Source: Streptomyces sp. NRRL S-1022 (GTDB taxonomy: Bacteria; Actinomycetota; Actinomycetes; Streptomycetales; Streptomycetaceae). Taken from it: DNA of 64,000 bases. Under the pieces are notes generated by a model. That model ran no database searches, was not told the DNA's origin, and saw nothing but the letters and a program-made list of their open reading frames with translations. The DNA is taken from the NCBI RefSeq assembly GCF_000720135.1, contig NZ_JOIU01000011.1:337348-401347 (forward strand). The letters are read 5' to 3'. Position numbers and translations under genes: made by a program. This document shows, in pieces, positions 17,207 through 25,102 of the stretch. Numbering within the stretch: position 1 is the stretch's first letter; every line of letters starts with the position of its first letter.

Positions 17207-18274
17207 TCAATCCGCGGTCGTACGGCGTTTCGTCGCCCCATACCTCTTCAGGGGTGTTTCTTCCGCGTCCGACCGGTAGGCCGCGAGCAGCAGGGGCCGA
17301 TAGGTGGATTCGCTGACCTTGCTCTTCCTGCGCAGGATCAGGGACTTGGTGTCGACCCCCGTGCTGAACCCGAACATCAGGGGCGCGTCGTCCCGGTGCT
17401 GGAAGACACCGCCCTGGTTCCTGAAGAAGTGCACGCCCAGGGTCTTCTCCGGCAGCAGTTCCCGCGCGTAGTAGTCGACACGTGCGGTGTTGATGACGGG
17501 ATCGCTGCCCTCGGCCAGGTGGACGAGGCACAGGGGGTCCTCCACCACGGCAAGGAGCTTGCACAGCTCTCTTTTCGCCTCTGCGTGCCCGCTTCCCTTC
17601 ACGTCGTACGGGGGCAGGACCACCGTGAGCCGCTCCAGTCGCTGCAGTTCCACGATCTTGCGGACCTCCCACCACGTGGACGTACGGATCTCCTGGTACG
17701 GCGGGAGGATCAGGACGATCGAGTGTGCGGCCTCGACGAGGCGGGCGACCGGCTCCTTCCACGCGGTGTGCTCGGCCCGCATGTAGACGAGGCCGCCGGG
17801 GGCCAGGGCGAGACCGGGGTCGACCACCGCGTACGCCTCGGAGGCGAACGTGTCGGACCAGGCTCTGGAGACCACCTGTTCCATGGTCGAGGTGACCTTC
17901 ATCCCGCCCAGGGCCAGCGAACGCCGTCCCCTTCCGCTGCGGACGATGATGTGTCCGGCGGACCCGAAGGGGCGCAGGATCAGGCAGTACCGCGCCCCGG
18001 AGGCGACCAGGTCCGGTGCGACGTCACCGATCTCCTTGATGCGGATGCGCAGGGTGAAGCGCACCAGCCACACCATCCGGAACACGCCGACGGTGAAGAG
18101 GGTCAGCACCAGTAACGGCAGGACCACGGGGCCGCCGTCGGCGACCAGCACACCGAGGAACAGCAGCAGCGCGACATTGAAGAGCCCGAAGCAGCCGATG
18201 TTGCGCCACAGCCGCAGACCGACAGCCCATGTTCCGGTTTCCCTTTGAGGACCGCGTGGCTTCGTTCCGGACAT
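17207..18274 (-). CDS. Two-helix membrane protein with LRPF and WWE motifs
   Basis: 355-residue protein I cannot place in a named family. Two hydrophobic segments (about residues 28-46 and 48-70) are followed by a soluble domain. It opens with YCLILRPF (97-103) and contains a strand SIVLILPPYQEI, then TSTWWEVRKIVEL with Trp201, Trp202 and Glu203. The protein at 19800-21119 shows the same order (two helices, YSLYLRSF, LVVIAVGP, QWEFSE), so they are likely paralogues. The strand-then-W-E layout recalls TIR or deoxyribosyltransferase-like folds, but this is inference. It is last of four minus-strand genes with SLOG-like and SLATT-like neighbours. A -35/-10 pair lies at 18382-18410. Confidence 0.72.
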   Translation of the reverse strand: MSGTKPRGPQRETGTWAVGLRLWRNIGCFGLFNVALLLFLGVLVADGGPVVLPLLVLTLFTVGVFRMVWLVRFTLRIRIKEIGDVAPDLVASGARYCLILRPFGSAGHIIVRSGRGRRSLALGGMKVTSTMEQVVSRAWSDTFASEAYAVVDPGLALAPGGLVYMRAEHTAWKEPVARLVEAAHSIVLILPPYQEIRTSTWWEVRKIVELQRLERLTVVLPPYDVKGSGHAEAKRELCKLLAVVEDPLCLVHLAEGSDPVINTARVDYYARELLPEKTLGVHFFRNQGGVFQHRDDAPLMFGFSTGVDTKSLILRRKSKVSESTYRPLLLAAYRSDAEETPLKRYGATKRRTTAD

Positions 18275-18632
18275 GGGGTCATCCCCTCCCCCGACGGGAC
18301 GCGGCGACTGCACCGGATCCGGCCCGGCGAGGTCCCGCACGAGCCTACCCAGCGCGGGGTGACCCGTGCCGTGGAACGCCGATTGTAGGACTGGACGCGG
18401 CATGTGGAAACGGGCGCGGGACAGCCGGCGGGGTCGAGCACGGGGATGAACACTTCAGGGTCCCGGGCTACCACTGCGGGGCTCCAGCCGTGAGGCCTAC
18501 CCTCGGGCCGGCGGCGGTGACGCGTCGTCGCGTCCTGTCCTCCCCGCGATGCTCCCCAACGGCGGGAGGCGGGGCGGCCGTTCGCCCATGTCTGCCTGAC
18601 GACCGCTGGCTCGGGGCCCCGCGGTCGGCCGG
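18275..18632. other. Intergenic stretch with promoter
   Basis: There is no supported gene in these 358 bases. They hold the minus-strand promoter at 18382-18410 for the membrane protein gene starting at 18274, and a GGGAGGGG ribosome binding region near 18285. The remainder shows nothing recognisable. Confidence 0.5.
18382..18410 (-). promoter_or_regulatory. Sigma-70-type promoter
   Basis: Reading the minus strand, TTTCCA (18410-18405) is followed 17 bases later by TACAAT (18387-18382), a near-consensus -10. The predicted start is about 100 bases upstream of ATG 18274. This would allow the last gene of the SLOG/SLATT group to be transcribed separately. Confidence 0.5.
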
Positions 18633-19124
18633 TCAGCCGGTCCGGCGGGCTGCTTCGGGCCACACCACGTCCACGGGTATTCCCTGTGCCCGTGCCCGCA
18701 GGACCACGTCCGCCGTGCCTCCGCCCTTTCCGCTGGGCGGCTCCCCGTTCCAGACGGCCACGAGTCGGTCGGCGTGTTCCAGGAGAGCTGCGTTGGCGGC
18801 GTCGTAGGCGGCGCGGTCCGCCGTCTCGTGCGGCATCACCACGACCTCGTCGGCGGCTTCGACGAGGTGGTCGAAGAGGGGCGCGTGGCGGGGGTCGACC
18901 ACGGTGCGGCGGTAGTCGCGGGAGGGGATGATCGCGATCAGCCGTCCGCCGTTGGCCAGCACGGACTGGGCGAACACCGAGTCGGAGCCCTCGGCGATGC
19001 ACGACACGCCGACGAGTGAGCCGTCGCGGGCGTACCGCCGGAGCAGTGCGTCCAGGGCGGCACGGATCGCGGGGACGCCCTCCGCGGCCAGATCCATGTG
19101 TCCGGTCACCGCGATGGTTGTCAT
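18633..19124 (-). CDS. SLOG-like Rossmann-fold protein
   Basis: 163-residue soluble alpha/beta protein. The opening IAVTGHMDL (residues 4-12) and later CIAEGSDSVFAQSVL, LIAIIPSRDYR and DRLVAVWNGEPPSGKGGTA-like segments match the SLOG/LOG/DprA-type Rossmannoid that binds nucleotides or nucleotide-derived ligands; the GTA/GGGTADV turn near residue 140 is typical. In predicted conflict systems SLOG proteins are paired with membrane effectors, and here the SLATT-like gene lies 103 bases upstream on the same strand. ATG 19124 has AAGGGGA before it. The ligand is unknown. Confidence 0.75.
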   Translation of the reverse strand: MTTIAVTGHMDLAAEGVPAIRAALDALLRRYARDGSLVGVSCIAEGSDSVFAQSVLANGGRLIAIIPSRDYRRTVVDPRHAPLFDHLVEAADEVVVMPHETADRAAYDAANAALLEHADRLVAVWNGEPPSGKGGGTADVVLRARAQGIPVDVVWPEAARRTG

Positions 19125-19227
19125 GGACCGTCCCCTTCATCTAGTCAGGGGGGATCCTATCCACCGCGGGCCCGGGCACCGTCCGTGCCACCGGACGGCA
19201 CGCTCACCCCATCACGACGTCACCCTG

Positions 19228-19740
19228 TCACCTCGTCACCACGGCCCCGAACGCCACGAGGTACGACAGCGCGAAGACGACCGGCACCCACTGCTCCACG
19301 TGCGTCAGCGGCATGTACCTGCGCCAGTCGCGGCCCTCGCCGAGCGCGACCCACTCCGCCCGCGAGTAGGCGTAGGCGGGCAGCTTCGCTTCGAAGGCAC
19401 CGATCACCGCGTACTTGGCCGCGTTGAGCTGCCGGTACGAGCGCACCATCACGTACCAGGCCAGGCACTGGGCGAGGACGATCAGCAACCCGGCCACCAG
19501 GACCCACGCGGAGGAGCGCGGCCACCCCGCGCCGGACCCGGCGGCGAGGGCGCCGACGACGGCGGTGTTCAGCGTGAGGAAGAAGGTGTTGGTGAGGTTG
19601 CGCCGGGAACTGACCCGGTCGGCCATCTCGACGCACAGCTTGTACTGCTCCAGTATCGCCGCCTGGTACTCGGCTGTGCCGTCGCCGAAGTCCGACGGGC
19701 TGACGCCCTCGTTCCAGAGTTTGTCGTCGATGCCGGCCAT
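19228..19740 (-). CDS. SLATT/RipA-like small membrane protein
   Basis: 170-residue membrane protein. The N-terminal motif EQYKLCVEMADRVSSRRN (31-48) precedes helices at about 50-69 and 78-99, and a last hydrophobic segment lies at 151-169. The YKLxVEMADRxSxRR...NTFFLTLNT pattern is that of the SLATT-type/RipA-family membrane proteins, proposed as membrane effectors controlled by nucleotide sensors. ATG 19740 starts at the expected N-terminus, although the frame is open far upstream. Neighbours are a SLOG-like protein downstream and a larger membrane-anchored protein upstream, all on the same strand. Confidence 0.75.
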   Translation of the reverse strand: MAGIDDKLWNEGVSPSDFGDGTAEYQAAILEQYKLCVEMADRVSSRRNLTNTFFLTLNTAVVGALAAGSGAGWPRSSAWVLVAGLLIVLAQCLAWYVMVRSYRQLNAAKYAVIGAFEAKLPAYAYSRAEWVALGEGRDWRRYMPLTHVEQWVPVVFALSYLVAFGAVVTR

Positions 19741-19799
19741 GCGTTCATGATGACCGAGCGCCCTTCGCGGCCGGATCGATTCCGCCAAACGTGTGCCGC

Positions 19800-21119
19800 T
19801 CAGACTCCGTGACCCCGTCGACCGGGGGACGACTCCTCCGTCCGGTCCCAGGCCTCCCACAGCGGGAGTCGTTCGAGCACCGGGCCGAGTTTCCCGCGTA
19901 CCGGGCCCAGTACCCGGTCTCGGTGCCTGGTTCCCTGGATCTTGTCGCTCCCGAAGAAGAGGAAGTGCGGGCGCCCGCCGTCGTCGAAATGGACCGCGCC
20001 CTTCAGCGAGAGGCTGTCGGCCGGTTCTGCTTCCGGATAGGGCGGCAGCGCCGGGGGTGGCCACGGGGCGCGGACGCCATCGCCGGCGAGGCTCCCGACC
20101 GGCTCGGACAGGGCGGTGCCGGCCGCGGCGCGGAACTGCTCGTAGGTCTCCCGGCCCGGGACGAGCAGCAGGAGCCGTCGTGCGGGCAGCAGCCGCACCG
20201 CCTCCGAGAACTCCCACTGCAGTCCGGCCCCGGGACCGACCGCGATGACCACCAGTCGGGCCCGCAGCATCAGGTCGCGCACCGTGTCCTGCCAGTCGTC
20301 GATCGGCAGGTACAACCGCCGGGCTCCCACCAGGGGGAGCCTCTCTCCAGGGCGGCCCACGGCCACCATCGGGGCCACGGGCTTGAGCGCCTCGGCGAGT
20401 TGCTCTTCCTCCGTGAGGCCGGACAGGTGGAAGTCCGGCAGCACGGCGCCCGGTCCGGGAGCCCGGTGCTCGGTCTGCTCCAGCGTGGTACGCGGGAGGT
20501 CGTCCTCGAAGGACCTCAAGTAGAGGGAGTAGGAACCGCTTTGCAGGTCCTCGGCTGACCGGATGACCTCGGAGAGGTGCCGTCGCCCGTGCACGGCGAG
20601 TTGCCGGGCGCCGGAGAGCAGTGTGTACCCGGACGCGGAGGTCAGGGGGATCAGGAGGTCGACATCCCACCAGGGCACCGAAAGGCCGTCTCCCCAGCTC
20701 CGGTTGACCGCGTTGAAAGCGGCGATCGCCAGGAACAGCCGCACGGGGACGAAAGCCTTCCCGGTCGGGGGTCGGCGCAGCACGAGGGCCCGGTGGACGA
20801 CGACCAGCACCGCTCCCGCGGCGACCGCGCCGGCCAGGGCCGCCACCAGGTACCACCACCCCCGGTGTGTGTCGGTGAGGGAGGCTCCTTCCGGCAGTCT
20901 CGTCTCCTGCCAGTGGTTCACGGCCAGGAGTGCCATGGCGGCGCCGACGGCGCCGGTCGGCCAGGCGCCGATGGTGAGGAACCTGCCCCGGACGGCCGAT
21001 TGCCGGGGCACCGCGGGAAGTACGGCGCGCGCCGGTGCCTGCGGCGAGCGTGGCGCTCGCGCCGTACGGGCGCTGTCGCTCCCGTCGGGGTTGCAGATGT
21101 CCGCGTACTCCTTCGGCAT
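19800..21119 (-). CDS. Membrane-anchored protein with LRSFEDD and WEFSE motifs
   Basis: 439-residue protein of unknown function. Hydrophobic segments lie at about 48-67 and 88-114, after a low-complexity N-terminus. The soluble part contains YSLYLRSFEDD (198-207), DDWQDTVRDLM (274-284) and a strand-loop-helix LVVIAVGPGAGLQWEFSEAV (289-308) with Trp302, Glu303 and Glu306. The strand followed by W and E resembles the active-site helix of TIR/deoxyribosyltransferase-like folds; I could not confirm this. It is the first of the four minus-strand genes that include SLATT-like and SLOG-like proteins and shares its layout with the protein at 17207-18274. ATG 21119 is preferred; an in-frame start lies 31 codons earlier. 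Confidence 0.7.
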   Translation of the reverse strand: MPKEYADICNPDGSDSARTARAPRSPQAPARAVLPAVPRQSAVRGRFLTIGAWPTGAVGAAMALLAVNHWQETRLPEGASLTDTHRGWWYLVAALAGAVAAGAVLVVVHRALVLRRPPTGKAFVPVRLFLAIAAFNAVNRSWGDGLSVPWWDVDLLIPLTSASGYTLLSGARQLAVHGRRHLSEVIRSAEDLQSGSYSLYLRSFEDDLPRTTLEQTEHRAPGPGAVLPDFHLSGLTEEEQLAEALKPVAPMVAVGRPGERLPLVGARRLYLPIDDWQDTVRDLMLRARLVVIAVGPGAGLQWEFSEAVRLLPARRLLLLVPGRETYEQFRAAAGTALSEPVGSLAGDGVRAPWPPPALPPYPEAEPADSLSLKGAVHFDDGGRPHFLFFGSDKIQGTRHRDRVLGPVRGKLGPVLERLPLWEAWDRTEESSPGRRGHGV

Positions 21120-21201
21120 ACTCCGCCCCCGTCCCAGACGACGCCGTCCGCCGGCCGACCACCGCCCGATTCCCCACCACGATGACAGATGGTGCGTCAG
21201 C

Positions 21202-21624
21202 TCATTCTCCAACGGCTGCCGTTTGGGCGGCCCCCACGTCGCTGCGCACGGCCCGCTCCTCCGCGTCGGCCAGCCAGAAGCAGACCGGCGGAAGGGCGAG
21301 CTCGATCACTGCCAGCGCGACCTGGAACGAATGGGGCCAACCGTGTACGGCGAGCGAGAGCAGCCGGCCCACGCCGCCCAGGAGGAATACGGCGGCCAGC
21401 CACCGCACCGCCCGGGCCGGGATCGGACGTTGCTGCGCGGCCCACAGCCAGGCCAGCCCGTAGCCGACGAAGCCGGCTCCCATGAACCGGCCCCAGCTGT
21501 CGATCGTGGTGCCGGCGGAACCGGCTCCGGGAATCGCCGCGTTGCCGAGCGCCACATGGAACAGGCCGATCGCCACGCAGGCCCAGCCCATCAGCTGCGT
21601 GAGTACGCGCAGAGCCCTGGCCAT
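21202..21624 (-). CDS. DUF4345 membrane protein
   Basis: 140-residue protein with four hydrophobic segments (about 8-25, 48-65, 74-92 and 98-117). The block TTIDSWGRFMGAGFVGYGLAW matches DUF4345, a family of small four-helix membrane proteins of unknown function. ATG 21624 faces the TetR gene at 21715, and the gap holds two operator-like palindromes. It is therefore the most likely target of that repressor. Confidence 0.82.
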   Translation of the reverse strand: MARALRVLTQLMGWACVAIGLFHVALGNAAIPGAGSAGTTIDSWGRFMGAGFVGYGLAWLWAAQQRPIPARAVRWLAAVFLLGGVGRLLSLAVHGWPHSFQVALAVIELALPPVCFWLADAEERAVRSDVGAAQTAAVGE

Positions 21625-21652
21625 GGTCCCCCCAAAGTCGTCGTGCGGACCT

Positions 21653-21704
21653 TATTCGACATGTGTCTACTACCTTGGAGGCTCTAGTAGACGCATGTCA
21701 ACTA
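21653..21704. promoter_or_regulatory. TetR operator pair
   Basis: A 20-bp palindrome TAGTAGACGCATGTCAACTA (21685-21704, TAGTNGAC-N4-GTCNACTA) and a second, weaker copy in mirrored position (21653-21672, ending GTCTACTA) lie between the DUF4345 gene and the TetR gene. Seen at larger scale the two form a 15-bp inverted repeat GACATGTGTCTACTA / TAGTAGACGCATGTC with 12 bases between. The second copy overlaps the -10-like TAGACT at 21703-21708. Confidence 0.8.
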
Positions 21705-21714
21705 GACTTTAGCC

Positions 21715-22356
21715 GTGCCTCCTCGCCAGCGACTTGCCCCCGCCGACCGCCGCGCCCAGCTCCTCTCCGTCGGCGCACGGCTCTTCGCCACCCACCCTTA
21801 CTCCGATGTACTGATGGAGGACGTCGCCGAAGCGGCCGGTGTCTCCCGGGCGCTGCTCTACCGCCACTTCCCCAGCAAGCAGGCCCTCTTCGCGGCCGTG
21901 TACCAGCAGGCGGCGGACCAGCTCCTCGCCGAGACCCGGTTCGACCCCGCCGACTCCCTGGTGGAACAGCTCGTTCAGGGGCTGGAGGTCCACCTCGACT
22001 ACTTCGTCGCGAACCGCAACGCCGTACTCGCCGCCAACCGGGTCCTCGCGGGCGACCCGGTGATCCAGACGATCATGACGAACGAGCTGGACGCGCTCCG
22101 CGCCAGGCTGCTGGCCGTACTCCCGCTCGCCGACGAGAACGCCCGCGAGACCGTGTCGGCCGTCCTGAAGAGCTGGCTGGTCTTCGTCCAGGTCCTCTGC
22201 GTCGACTGGCTCACCCACGAGACCTGCACCCGCACCCAACTGCGTGACGTCTGCATCGGCGCGGTGCTCGGCGCGCTCCGGCCACTGCTCGCTGAGGACC
22301 CCGCGCCCGACTGGCCCCGGCATATCTCCGACGCCGCGCCCAGGAATACGCCATGA
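21715..22356 (+). CDS. TetR family regulator, probably leaderless
   Basis: 213-residue TetR regulator. The HTH lies at about residues 10-52 (RRAQLLSVGARLFATHPYSD, MEDVAEAAGVSRALLYRHF) and a helical ligand domain follows. The start is GTG 21715; TAGACT at 21703-21708 lies 6 bases upstream, so transcription would begin at or next to the start codon, giving a leaderless message, and no ribosome binding site is present. It is divergent from the DUF4345 gene, and the operators between them imply autoregulation and control of that gene. Confidence 0.9.
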   Translation: MPPRQRLAPADRRAQLLSVGARLFATHPYSDVLMEDVAEAAGVSRALLYRHFPSKQALFAAVYQQAADQLLAETRFDPADSLVEQLVQGLEVHLDYFVANRNAVLAANRVLAGDPVIQTIMTNELDALRARLLAVLPLADENARETVSAVLKSWLVFVQVLCVDWLTHETCTRTQLRDVCIGAVLGALRPLLAEDPAPDWPRHISDAAPRNTP

Positions 22357-22504
22357 ATGCCGCCACGCCGAGCCGCCCGGGGGAATCACAACTTAAAGAA
22401 GGTTGGTTATTTAATTGACCATCGGGATAGGCTTTCTTTACCGGATCCTTTGATTGTCGGGCACCGGCCTCGAGCGGGGTGGCCAATTCTGCTCCCTGAT
22501 GGCA

Positions 22505-22520
22505 TGTGACGCACGTCACT
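22505..22520. promoter_or_regulatory. Crp-like binding site
   Basis: TGTGACGCACGTCACT matches the Streptomyces Crp pattern GTG-N6-GNCAC exactly (22506-22519). It lies about 370 bases upstream of the first gene of the biosynthetic cluster and about 150 bases past the TetR gene's stop. Crp is known to affect antibiotic clusters in Streptomyces coelicolor; action here is inference. Confidence 0.5.
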
Positions 22521-22739
22521 TGGCCTGAATGGTGGAGCGGGGGAAGCGGTGCGGTTGAGCTGCGCGGGTCGTTTCCCTCAAGGGGCGATGCCGGCCGGAT
22601 GGCGTGCCGTCGCGAGAGGGCTCGGCGGCTTGTTGCCGAGATCAAGCCACTCTTCGAGAGTCGAGCTTGGCTTGCCCGAGGAGGGGAAATCGGGACCGTT
22701 GGTCTGTGCATGAGGTTGATTGACAGGAAGACAAGGTGG

Positions 22740-22760
22740 CCGTTGAAATGACATCAACGG
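22740..22760. repeat. Inverted repeat CCGTTGA-N7-TCAACGG
   Basis: A perfect 7-bp inverted repeat with 7 bases between, about 130 bases before the thioesterase gene and just after TTGACA (22720-22725). It overlaps where a -10 element would lie, so it may be an operator for a pathway regulator such as the LysR at 36899. Confidence 0.5.
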
Positions 22761-22888
22761 GCTCGCCTGCCGCGCCCGGTCATTGAAAATCGGGGACGAG
22801 GCCCGTGACGGCTCATCCATTTTTCTCTCACGAATGGAAAGTCCCCCGATTCGTCAGCCCTCCGCAACCGGCGAGCCGTCAGGAGTGA

Positions 22889-23668
22889 ATGGTGACGGAA
22901 ACAACGTGCCGCCCCCTGCGCGCATCCACCTCTCTCATGTCCGCTTTCGGCCGCCGCCCCGGCCCCCTCAGAACCCTGCTCCTGCACCCGTCGGGTGGTG
23001 GGCTGGGCCAGTACATGGCCGTGATCTCCCACCTGAGCCGTCGCGGACCCGTGCACGGGATCCGGGCGGCCGGTCTCCAGCCGGACGAGACGCCCGACGA
23101 CAGCGTCGAGGCCATGCTCCAGCGGTACCTGCCCCTGGTGCGCACCCTTCCCGGGCCGCCCGACCTGCTGCTGGGATGGTCACTCGGCGGCGTGCTGGCC
23201 TGGGAGCTGGCCGTAGCACTGGCCGCCACCGGACACCGCCCCGCCGTGGTCATGGTGGACAGCTTCGCCGAGCCCTGGTCGGCCTGTCACACGAGCCCGG
23301 GACAATTGCTGGGCCGCATCCTCTCCCAGTCCTCGTCGCCGGAACCCGGGGCCAGGGAACGGCTGGAACGCACCGCGACCGCACATCTGAAGGCCTCCGC
23401 CGAGCACCACGCCTCCCCCCACTACGACGGCCCGGTGCTCCTGATGCCCTGTGCCGGCGGCGAGCGGGAGGCGCAGGTGGCCGCCTGGGCGCGCAGGGCG
23501 CCACGCCTGGCCACGCGCGAGCTGCCGTGCGGCCACTTCGACGTGTTCCAGCCGGGACACCACCGCCTGATGACACATCACTTGAACGACTTCCTCAGCG
23601 AACCGTCCCGTGCGAGCCGGCCGTCCGGTGAGAGCCGGTTGTCCGCCGTCGCCGGGAGGCACGGATGA
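22889..23668 (+). CDS. Thioesterase-domain alpha/beta hydrolase
   Basis: 259-residue alpha/beta hydrolase of the thioesterase group used in NRPS/PKS pathways. The nucleophile elbow GWSLGG places Ser98; Asp near 125 (VVMVDSF) and His near 226 (CGHFDVF) complete the triad. The oxyanion segment LLLHPSGGGLGQY lies at 30-42. It should release or proofread an acyl group bound to one of the two carrier domains encoded downstream. ATG 22889 and GTG 22892 are both possible behind AGGAG at 22881-22885. First gene of the cluster. Confidence 0.88.
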   Translation: MVTETTCRPLRASTSLMSAFGRRPGPLRTLLLHPSGGGLGQYMAVISHLSRRGPVHGIRAAGLQPDETPDDSVEAMLQRYLPLVRTLPGPPDLLLGWSLGGVLAWELAVALAATGHRPAVVMVDSFAEPWSACHTSPGQLLGRILSQSSSPEPGARERLERTATAHLKASAEHHASPHYDGPVLLMPCAGGEREAQVAAWARRAPRLATRELPCGHFDVFQPGHHRLMTHHLNDFLSEPSRASRPSGESRLSAVAGRHG

Positions 23669-23731
23669 CCCACCAGTCCGAGGAGTACCTATGACACGGC
23701 AGCCCGACAGTGCGCGTACGGGAGAGTGCGG

Positions 23732-25102
23732 ATGACCGCCTCCGCCGGGTACGCGTTCCCCGCTCACCTCTTCGACTGCCTGCAAGTGAACCTGGCCGAA
23801 CGGGCCGACCACTGGCACGGCCCCGGTACCGCACTGCGTCTGGGCGCGGTCCTCCGATTCCGCCCGGCCCCCGCTGCCCCGGCCCCCGCGGTCGCGACTG
23901 CCGCGGTGCCGTCCGCCGACGCATCGGGGCTGCCCACCGTCGAACGCACCGTCGTGCAGCAGCTCGACGACGCCCGGCGGTATCTCGGCCTCGCCGTCCG
24001 CAGCGTCGACCACGATCGTCCGTTCGACGCCGTCCCGCCCGGTGAAGGCCGTTACGTGGTGGCCGACGCCTTCTTCCTGCCCTGGGTGCCGTACCACCGG
24101 CGGCAGCACATGGACCACAGTTTCCTGTTGCTGCCCGGCGAGGGCGGGGGCGGGGCGGTGCGTGTGCGGGACGGCTACCTCAACGACACCCCTTGGGGCA
24201 GCGCGCGTCCCGGGGAGTGGCGGTTCGACCGGGCCGCCCTCGCGGACCTGGGGATGGTCAAGCTGAGCGTCGGCCTCACCCCGGCCGACCCCTCCCCGCT
24301 CCCACCGCCCCTGCTGGACCTGGCCTGCGCGGAGGAGACCGACGAGTACGTCACGGCCTACGAGCAGCACCCCGACCGGACCGAGGCACTGCGGCGGCTG
24401 ACCCTGGAGACCTGGCTGCTCTGCCGGGGCCGGGAACTGCACGCGGCCTACCTGGCGCGGTACGCGGCCGGCGGGGTCACGGACCGGGTGCGCGACCACG
24501 TGACGGCGTGGAAGACGCTGGCCGAGCAGGTGTACCTGGCCTACCGCCGGGTCGAGCGGGGCCGTGCGGAGCCCGTCGGGCCGCTGGGGCGGCTGCGGGA
24601 GCTGCTGCTCGCCGACCCGGGCGTGTTCGCCCGCCCTGACAGCGATGTCGTACCGGCGGCACGGCCGGACGACGCGCCGGCGGGAACCCGGCGTGAGGTG
24701 CCCGGGCACGGGGCCGGTGACCCGCGTGCCGGCGTCGCCTCCGTCATCGCCGCGGTGGCCGCGGAGACGCTGGGCGCGGATCCGGCGGCCCTGCTCGCCG
24801 GCGCGTCGCTGGGCGAGCTTCCGGAGTTCAACTCCTTCCGGATCGTGGAGCTGGTCGAGCGGCTGGAGGAACGATTCGGCATCGAGTTCCGTCCCGACGA
24901 CCTGGTCCCGGAGAACCTGCACCGCGTCGAGGACCTCCACCGGGCCGTCGAACGGGCAACGCCGGCCGGCCCGATCCCGGCCTCGGCGACCCCGGCCGCC
25001 CCCACCCCGGCCCCCGGGAGGACCCGGACCTCCGGAACCCCGGCCGACTTCACCCCGGCCTCCCCCACCCTGGCCACCGCACAAGCGGAGAGGACACGAT
25101 GA
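23732..25102 (+). CDS. BtrH-like acyltransferase domain fused to carrier protein
   Basis: 456 residues in two parts. The N-terminal ~300 residues have the order of a BtrH_N-type papain-like domain: LFDCLQ (Cys16), DAFFLPW (Asp112), HMDHSFLL (His126/His129) and VRDGYLND. In butirosin BtrH moves an aminoacyl group from a carrier protein to an amine. The C-terminal part (about 330-415) is an acyl carrier domain; its phosphopantetheine site is Ser368 in EFNSFRIVEL (usually DSL). A Pro/Ala/Thr-rich tail of about 45 residues ends the protein. ATG 23732 is preferred over GTG 23726 because GGGAG at 23720 then has normal spacing. The stop overlaps the ligase start by 4 bases. The BtrH assignment is my inference from motif order. 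Confidence 0.6.
   Translation: MTASAGYAFPAHLFDCLQVNLAERADHWHGPGTALRLGAVLRFRPAPAAPAPAVATAAVPSADASGLPTVERTVVQQLDDARRYLGLAVRSVDHDRPFDAVPPGEGRYVVADAFFLPWVPYHRRQHMDHSFLLLPGEGGGGAVRVRDGYLNDTPWGSARPGEWRFDRAALADLGMVKLSVGLTPADPSPLPPPLLDLACAEETDEYVTAYEQHPDRTEALRRLTLETWLLCRGRELHAAYLARYAAGGVTDRVRDHVTAWKTLAEQVYLAYRRVERGRAEPVGPLGRLRELLLADPGVFARPDSDVVPAARPDDAPAGTRREVPGHGAGDPRAGVASVIAAVAAETLGADPAALLAGASLGELPEFNSFRIVELVERLEERFGIEFRPDDLVPENLHRVEDLHRAVERATPAGPIPASATPAAPTPAPGRTRTSGTPADFTPASPTLATAQAERTR

Larger units (their letters stand above)
22357..22888. other. Long, AT-richer intergenic region upstream of biosynthetic cluster
   Basis: These 532 bases hold no supported gene. The part at 22388-22450 is much richer in A and T than its surroundings. 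A Crp-type site (22505-22520) and a perfect 7-bp inverted repeat with 7-base gap (22740-22760) are visible, with TTGACA at 22720-22725 as a possible -35. This is probably the main promoter region for the cluster that begins at 22889. Confidence 0.6.

Noticed and set aside
22211..22711. Open frame on the minus strand overlapping the TetR gene end and the intergenic region
   Set aside because: Composition is arginine- and proline-rich shadow coding, there is no ribosome binding site, and it crosses the AT-rich promoter region.
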